A DNA stretch of 64,000 nucleotides, taken from positions 124,001-188,000 of the forward strand of contig NZ_CP098363.1 in NCBI RefSeq assembly GCF_030388245.1. Direction: 5' to 3'. This stretch comes from Paracoccus sp. TOH (lineage in GTDB: Bacteria > Pseudomonadota > Alphaproteobacteria > Rhodobacterales > Rhodobacteraceae). Every line of letters begins with the position of its first letter. The stretch's first letter is position 1. The position numbers and the translations under genes are program-made. The notes below the pieces were generated by a model. It saw only the letters and a program-made list of their open reading frames with translations. It ran no database searches and was not told the DNA's origin. Below are positions 59,109 through 64,000 of the stretch, in pieces.

Positions 59109-60481
59109 GAGCGGTCGCTTTCTGAAAGGTTGACGGAGGAGCCGGAGCCATGGCTGTCGCCGGAGCGCACTGCGTGGGCGGCCATGGTGGTGCCGTGGCT
59201 GAGGGATCGGGAATGCTGCATCCGCTGCGCCCAGGCGGGCGGCGTGCCTGCGACCGAGGCGGACGGTGCGGCGGCGGGAGCGGCGCTCGCGCCGCCGACC
59301 GTGCCCATTGAGGAGGTGCCGCCACCGGCGGCGAAGCCCGCGCGTGCGCCGTCGCTGAAGCTGGATTTGACCGATTGGGCGGCGTTTGAGGCGGCGCGCT
59401 TGAGGGGCGATATGGCGGCGGAGCCTGCGGAGCGGGCGACACCGCCCAGGCCGGAGGCGACGCCGGCCGCGCCGGACTGGCCGAGCGAGCCGACGCTGTA
59501 GGCGGCGCTCGCCGCGCCGGCAGCGGCAGCGCCCCCGCGGACGGCCGCGGCTCCGCCCGACAGGGCGGCCGCGCCACCCTTGGCGGCCAGCATCGCGCCG
59601 CCGCCAGCGGCAGCACCGCCGGCGAGCACCATGCCGCCTGCGGCGAGGCCCGTGCCCACGGCCGCGCCTGCGCCGAGCTGCGGCCCGCCGGAGACGATGC
59701 CGTTGGCGATGCCGGGGCCGAAGATGCCGAGGCCGAGCAGCGACAGCGCGGCGAGCACGATGGCCATGGCGTCGTCGATGCTGGGCGTCTGGCCGCCGAA
59801 GCCGGCGGTGAACTGGCTGAACAGGGTCGAGCCGATGCCGATGATGACGGCGAGCACCAGAACCTTGATGCCGGACGAGATGACGTTGCCAAGCACGCGC
59901 TCGGCCATGAACGCCGTCTTGCCGAACAGGCCGAAGGGGATCAGCACGAAGCCGGCGAGCGTCGTCAGCTTGAACTCGATCAGCGTCACGAAAAGCTGGA
60001 TCGCCAGAATGAAGAAGGCCAGCACGACCAGCGCCCAGGCGAACAGCAGGCAAGCGATCTGGATGAAGTTCTCGAAGAAGGCGATCCAGCCCATCAGGTC
60101 GGAAATGGAGTCGAGCAGCGGGCGGCCGGCGTCGAGGCCGGTCTGCGCGACGCGGCCCGGCCGCATCAGATCCTCGACGGAGAAGCCGGTGCCGGACGCC
60201 ATCAGGCCGAGGCCGGCGAAGCTCTCGAAGACGATGCGCGCGAGGTTGTTCCAGTTGGAGATGATGTAGGCGAAGACGCCGACGAACAGGGTCTTCTTGA
60301 CCAGCCGCGCCATGATGTCGTCGTCGGCGCCCCAACTCCAGAACAGCGCGGCGAGCGTCACGTCGATCACGATCAACGTCGTGGCGATGAACGCGACCTC
60401 GCCGCCGAGCAGGCCGAAGCCTGAGTCGATGTAGCGGGTGAAGACCCCAAGGAAATTGTCGATGACGCCGGTATTGCCCAT
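59105..60481 (-). CDS. trbL: TrbL/VirB6-like polytopic membrane protein
   Basis: The 458-residue product has six to seven transmembrane helices in the first 300 residues (including VAFIATTLIVIDVTLAALFWSWG and LLFAWALVVLAFFILAIQLFVTL) and a long glycine/alanine/serine-rich tail, all usual for TrbL. It forms the inner-membrane part of the DNA channel. The tail is low complexity and creates many shadow frames. Confidence 0.9.
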   Translation of the reverse strand: MGNTGVIDNFLGVFTRYIDSGFGLLGGEVAFIATTLIVIDVTLAALFWSWGADDDIMARLVKKTLFVGVFAYIISNWNNLARIVFESFAGLGLMASGTGFSVEDLMRPGRVAQTGLDAGRPLLDSISDLMGWIAFFENFIQIACLLFAWALVVLAFFILAIQLFVTLIEFKLTTLAGFVLIPFGLFGKTAFMAERVLGNVISSGIKVLVLAVIIGIGSTLFSQFTAGFGGQTPSIDDAMAIVLAALSLLGLGIFGPGIANGIVSGGPQLGAGAAVGTGLAAGGMVLAGGAAAGGGAMLAAKGGAAALSGGAAAVRGGAAAAGAASAAYSVGSLGQSGAAGVASGLGGVARSAGSAAISPLKRAASNAAQSVKSSFSDGARAGFAAGGGTSSMGTVGGASAAPAAAPSASVAGTPPAWAQRMQHSRSLSHGTTMAAHAVRSGDSHGSGSSVNLSESDRS

Positions 60482-60485
60482 GTGC

Positions 60486-60773
60486 CTACCGCCCTTCGCT
60501 GGACTGCGGCGCGGCGGGCGCGGACGTGCGGCCCAGGAAGCGGTCGCGGGTCTCGGCCCAGACGCGCAGGCATTCGGCGTCGTTCGCGGCGGCCTCGCCG
60601 AGCCGCTGGCAGCGGCGCTGGCCTTCGCGCAGCGGATCGGGCGGCGGCTGGAGGGCCGGCGCGGCGGGCGGCGCGGAAGGTTCGTCCTTCCGCGCCATGT
60701 CGATTGCGGTCGCCGTCACGGCGATGGCGACGAACACCACGGCCCCGAGCCGGGCCAGCATCTTGCCGTCCAT
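60486..60773 (-). CDS. trbK: TrbK-like entry-exclusion protein
   Basis: The 95-residue product MDGKMLARLGAVVFVAIAVTATAIDMARKD has an N-terminal membrane anchor, then a proline-rich linker and RRCQRLGEAAANDAECLRVWAETRDRFLG with two cysteines, the TrbK-alt form found between trbJ and trbL. It may block redundant entry of the same element. Confidence 0.8.
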   Translation of the reverse strand: MDGKMLARLGAVVFVAIAVTATAIDMARKDEPSAPPAAPALQPPPDPLREGQRRCQRLGEAAANDAECLRVWAETRDRFLGRTSAPAAPQSSEGR

Positions 60774-60787
60774 GGCGACCCCTCCCG

Positions 60788-61567
60788 TCAGTTGCTGCCG
60801 TTGTTGAACATCCGCGCGTTGCCCGGCTGGTAGCCGGCGCCCGGCGTCAGGAAGCGGCGGCGCTGCTCGCGCCCCTGCTCGGCCGCCGTGGCGCGCTCCG
60901 CCTCGGTCAGCGCGTCGGCGCGGCCGTTCGCCGACATGAGCGCGATCAGGTCGGAAAGCTGCTGCGACTGGAGGGCGAGAAGCTGGTTGCCGGCCTGGGT
61001 GGCTTGCAGCGCGCCGGTCGCACCCTGGCTCTGGCCGACGAGCGCGGCCATCTCGGCGCGGTTGGTCTCGATGTTGCCGACGACGCCGGCCTGCACGCGC
61101 ATGGCGTCCTGCAAGCCGCCGACCGTGTTCTCCCAGCGCGAGCGCGCGTCGGTGACAAGCTGCCGGTCGGTGGCCGAGAGCGAGACGTTGCCGTATTGCT
61201 GCTGGAACGCCTGATCGATCTGGCCGACCTCGAAGGCGATGTTCTGCGCCTGGCCGAGAAGCTGTTGCGTGCGCTGGACGCTCCGCTGAATCTGCTGGAG
61301 CGAGGAATGCGGCAGGCTCGCGAGATTGCGGGCCTGGTTGATGAGCATCTGCGCCTCGTTCTGGAGCGAGGTGATCTGGTTGTTGATCTGCTCCAGCGTG
61401 CGCGCGGCGGTCAGGACGTTTTGCGCATAGTTGGACGGGTCGTAAACGATCCGGCCGAAGAACTGGGCGTGGGCCGGCGCTGCCGCCATCGGCGAAAGCG
61501 CGACAGGCACGGCGAGGATCGCCGCCGCGACCAGTGCGGCGCGAGGGGTCGAGGATCGGATAATCAT
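60788..61567 (-). CDS. trbJ: TrbJ/VirB5-like pilus protein
   Basis: The 259-residue product has a signal peptide ending AAPAHAQ (about residue 35), then FFGRIVYDPSNYAQNVLTAARTLEQINNQI, the TrbJ signature, and a long helical body. It is a minor pilus subunit or tip. ATGA overlap with trbE. Confidence 0.92.
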   Translation of the reverse strand: MIIRSSTPRAALVAAAILAVPVALSPMAAAPAHAQFFGRIVYDPSNYAQNVLTAARTLEQINNQITSLQNEAQMLINQARNLASLPHSSLQQIQRSVQRTQQLLGQAQNIAFEVGQIDQAFQQQYGNVSLSATDRQLVTDARSRWENTVGGLQDAMRVQAGVVGNIETNRAEMAALVGQSQGATGALQATQAGNQLLALQSQQLSDLIALMSANGRADALTEAERATAAEQGREQRRRFLTPGAGYQPGNARMFNNGSN

Positions 61568-64000
61568 GGTGTGGTCTCCTTCTCAGGCTGGGGGGTGATG
61601 TTGGTGAGGTCGGGGATCAGCTCGGCCGCCCAATCGACGCCGCGCTCGCGGAGCCACGCGGCAAGGAAGCCGTCGCGGCCGTGCTCGGCGACGAGTTCGG
61701 CGATGCGGGTCTGATCGGATTTGGCGGAGGCGGCGCAGAGCGCGAGGCCGACTTCGGACAGGCCCAGCTCGAACAGCCGGTTGCCGCGCCGCGACTGGCA
61801 GTAATAGTCGCGCTTCGGCGTGGCCCTCGCCAAAATCTCGATCTGGCGATCGTTCAGGCCGAAGCGGCGATAGATGGCGGTGATCTGTGGTTCGATGGCC
61901 CGCTCGTTCGGCAGCAGGAGCCGCGTCGGGCAGCTCTCGATGATCGCGGGCGCGATGTTGCTGCCGTCGATGTCGCTCAGGCTTTGCGTGGCGAAGATCA
62001 CGCTGGCGTTCTTCTTGCGCAGCGTCTTCAGCCATTCGCGGAGCTGGCCGGCGAACCCCTCGTCGTCGAGCGCAAGCCAGCCCTCGTCGATGATGAGCAG
62101 CGTCGGGCGGCCGTCGAGCCGGTCGCCGATGCGGTGGAACAGGTAGGCGAGCACGGCCGGAGCCGCGCCGGTGCCGACCAGCCCCTCGATCTCGAACGCC
62201 TGCACGTCCGACGTGCCGAGATGTTCGCTCTCGGCGTCGAGCAGCCGGCCATAGGCCCCGCCGACGCAATAGGGCCGAAGGGCTTGCTTGAGGTCGTTGG
62301 ATTGCAGGAGGACCGAAAGGCCGGTGATGGTGCGTTCCCCGACCGGGGCGGAGGCCAGCGAGGTCAGCGCCGTCCAGATGTGCTCCTTTACCTCGGGCGT
62401 GATGGCGACGCCCTCGCGCATGAGGATGGCGACGATCCAGTCGGCCGCCCAGGCGCGCTCGTAGGTGTCGTGGACGCGGGCGAGCGGTTGCAGCGCGACG
62501 CCATCGTAGAGCGGGTCGAGCGCGGCCAGCGCCCGCTCGATAGGATCCACCGGCGGCGCGGCGGCGCTGTTGCCGCCGAGGTCGTGCCAGTCGCCGCCCA
62601 TGGCGAGCGCGGCGGCGCGGATCGAGCCGCCGAAGTCGAAGGCGAAGACCTGCGCGCGCGCATAGCGCCGGAACTGGAGCGCCATGAGCGCCAGCAGCAC
62701 GGACTTGCCCGCGCCGGTCGGGCCGACGACGAGGGTGTGGCCGACATCGCCGACATGGAGGGATAACCGGAACGGGGTCGAGCCTTCGGTCTGTGCATAA
62801 AGCAGAGGGGGGCTACCGAAATGCTCGTCCCGTTCCGGCCCCGCCCACACCGCCGAAAGCGGGATCATGTGGGCGAGATTCAAGGTGCTGATGGGCGGCT
62901 GGCGGACGTTCGCGTAGGCGTGTCCGGGCAGCGAGCCGAGCCACGCATCCACCGCGTTGACGCTCTCGGCCATGGCGGTGAAGTCGCGGCCCTGGATGAC
63001 CTTCTCGACCAGCCGCAGCTTCTCGTCGGCGATGCGCGGGTCGGCATCCCAGACGGTGACGGTCGCGGTGACATAGGCCATGCCCGCCACGTCCGCGCCG
63101 AGTTCCTGCAGGGCCATGTCGGCGTCGAGCGCCTTGTTGGCGGCGTCGGTGTCCACGAGCGCGGATTGCTCGTTGGTCATCACCTCTTTGAGGATCGCCG
63201 CGATCGACTTGCGCTTGGCGAACCATTGCCGCCTGATCTTGGTGAGCAGCCGGGTCGCGTCCGTCTTGTCGAGCAGGATCGCGCGGGTGCTCCAGCGATA
63301 CGGGAACGGCAGCCGGTTCATCTCGTCGAGCAGGCCGGGCGTCGTCGCGGTCGGGAAGCCGACGATGGTCAGCACGCGCAGATGCGCGCCGCCAAGGCGT
63401 GGCTCCAGCCCGCCGGTCAGCGGCTGGTCGGCGAGCAGCGCGTCGAGGTGCATCGGCACTTCGGGCACGCGCACGCGATGCCGGTTCGTTGAAACCGTCG
63501 AATGCAGGTAGGTCAGGGTCTCGCCGTCATCGAGCCAGCGGCATTCGGGCATGAAGCCGTCGAGCAGCGCCAGCACGCGGTCGGTGCGATCGGCGAAGCC
63601 GCGCAGGGCTTCCCAGGGATCGACGCCGGATTGCTCGCGGCCCTCGTAGAGCCAGGTTTCGGCGCGGGCGGCTTCCTCGGCCGGCGGCAGATAGAGGAAG
63701 GTCAGGAAGCAGCCCGACACGAAATGCGTGCCGGCTTCCTCGAACCCGGCCTTGCGCTCGGCATCGACCAGCGCCGACGCGGGATCGGGAAAGGTGCTGT
63801 CGGGATAGGTCGCGGCCTCGCTGCGCTGCGCCTCGACGAAGATGCTCCAGCCCGAGCCCAGACGGCGCACGGCGTTGTTGATGCGGCCGGCGACGGCGAC
63901 CAGCTCGGCCGCAACGGCGGAATCCAGATCGGGACCGCGAAACTTCGCCGTCCTCTGGAAAGAGCCGTCCTTGTTCAAGACGACGCCGGAGCCGACCAGC
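61564..64000 (-). CDS. trbE: TrbE/VirB4-like conjugation ATPase, N-terminus beyond window
   Basis: The coding frame continues to the window edge (LVGSGVVLNKDGSFQRTAKFRGPDLDSA), so the native start lies right of 64000; the in-window ATG/TTG at 63978 is not the start. Visible: the VirB4 N-domain, Walker A VGPTGAGKSVLLALMALQF, Walker B LLIIDEGWLALDDEGFA and IFATQSLSDIDGS. It powers pilus assembly and transfer. About 35-40 residues are missing. Confidence 0.92.
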   Translation of the reverse strand, partial: LVGSGVVLNKDGSFQRTAKFRGPDLDSAVAAELVAVAGRINNAVRRLGSGWSIFVEAQRSEAATYPDSTFPDPASALVDAERKAGFEEAGTHFVSGCFLTFLYLPPAEEAARAETWLYEGREQSGVDPWEALRGFADRTDRVLALLDGFMPECRWLDDGETLTYLHSTVSTNRHRVRVPEVPMHLDALLADQPLTGGLEPRLGGAHLRVLTIVGFPTATTPGLLDEMNRLPFPYRWSTRAILLDKTDATRLLTKIRRQWFAKRKSIAAILKEVMTNEQSALVDTDAANKALDADMALQELGADVAGMAYVTATVTVWDADPRIADEKLRLVEKVIQGRDFTAMAESVNAVDAWLGSLPGHAYANVRQPPISTLNLAHMIPLSAVWAGPERDEHFGSPPLLYAQTEGSTPFRLSLHVGDVGHTLVVGPTGAGKSVLLALMALQFRRYARAQVFAFDFGGSIRAAALAMGGDWHDLGGNSAAAPPVDPIERALAALDPLYDGVALQPLARVHDTYERAWAADWIVAILMREGVAITPEVKEHIWTALTSLASAPVGERTITGLSVLLQSNDLKQALRPYCVGGAYGRLLDAESEHLGTSDVQAFEIEGLVGTGAAPAVLAYLFHRIGDRLDGRPTLLIIDEGWLALDDEGFAGQLREWLKTLRKKNASVIFATQSLSDIDGSNIAPAIIESCPTRLLLPNERAIEPQITAIYRRFGLNDRQIEILARATPKRDYYCQSRRGNRLFELGLSEVGLALCAASAKSDQTRIAELVAEHGRDGFLAAWLRERGVDWAAELIPDLTNITPQPEKETTP

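Larger units (their letters stand above)
42036..64000. mobile_element. integrative conjugative element at tRNA-Ser (left end; right end beyond window)
   Basis: The element begins at the tRNA-Ser 3' end with a serine recombinase (now split), followed inside by a HTH regulator, DUF2274 and a trbI-trbG-trbF-trbL-trbK-trbJ-trbE operon. This recombinase-plus-trb layout is common in alphaproteobacterial ICEs. A separate mobilizable element occupies 43.4-53.5 kb. The other attachment site, trbB-D, and perhaps its own relaxase and traG should lie to the right. Confidence 0.65.

Noticed and set aside
58419..60335. 638-codon leftward frame spanning trbF and trbL
   Set aside because: Its upstream part is trbL read out of frame; trbF and trbL have proper overlapping starts and stops.

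Overview
The window is high-GC DNA from an alphaproteobacterium, most likely Rhodobacterales (Paracoccus-like) or a relative. The grounds are the Ti/Trb-type conjugation genes, serine-recombinase elements ending at tRNA genes, DUF2285/DUF6653/DUF2274 proteins and codon use. It is almost wholly accessory DNA: a patchwork of mobile elements around one large catabolic island and one restriction-modification operon. Species assignment is inference.

Layout. (1) 1-9.65 kb: an ISKra4-family transposase cut by the window edge, then a rightward run of exported or membrane proteins (M23 peptidase, coiled-coil protein, 4-TM protein, MlaC-like protein, PH-domain protein) that looks like part of a plasmid or secretion locus, then leftward small hypothetical genes. 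(2) 9.64-12.76 kb: an IS1380-family element next to the sulfonamide-resistance gene sul2 and a truncated glmM. (3) 12.9-17.4 kb: a leftward three-gene operon (HTH regulator, large adenine-type DNA methyltransferase, PD-(D/E)XK-like protein) preceded by two palindromic operators spaced 30 bp apart. (4) 17.6-20.2 kb: scar tissue with a tRNA-Arg 3' fragment, recombinase, resolvase and ABC-permease fragments and two membrane protein genes. (5) 20.3-41.4 kb: the catabolic island. (6) 42.0-64 kb: an integrative conjugative element (ICE) beginning at a tRNA-Ser gene, with a 10-kb mobilizable element nested in its recombinase gene and a trb mating-pair operon running off the right edge.

The island at 20.3-41.4 kb is the most interesting part. 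A leftward operon encodes two glutamine-synthetase-like ligases, an aldehyde dehydrogenase and two glutamine-amidotransferase-type hydrolases. Divergently, a self-sufficient cytochrome P450 fused to a diflavin reductase is followed by a second aldehyde dehydrogenase, a cupin, a serine hydroxymethyltransferase (SHMT), a D-amino-acid-oxidase-family flavoprotein and an MFS transporter. Three sigma-54 promoters with correct GG-N10-GC geometry sit before the leftward operon, the P450 and the transporter. The island carries its own rpoN, an enhancer-binding protein and a PAS-only protein. The parts suggest import of an alkylamine, gamma-glutamylation, P450 hydroxylation, deglutamylation, oxidation to an amino acid, and release of a one-carbon unit by the SHMT.

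The ICE at the right is damaged. Its serine recombinase is split into a C-terminal half at 42.06-43.39 kb and an N-terminal half at 53.52-53.88 kb, and it also has a frameshift and a stop codon. The inserted element carries a relaxase (traA), traC/traD, an oriT-like site, alpA, mazEF and its own serine recombinase, but no mating-pair genes, so it probably borrows the host ICE's trb system. Two cargo patches (49.6-50.5 kb and 54.8-56.0 kb) lie between an intact conjugation gene and a degenerate second copy of that gene's 3' end.
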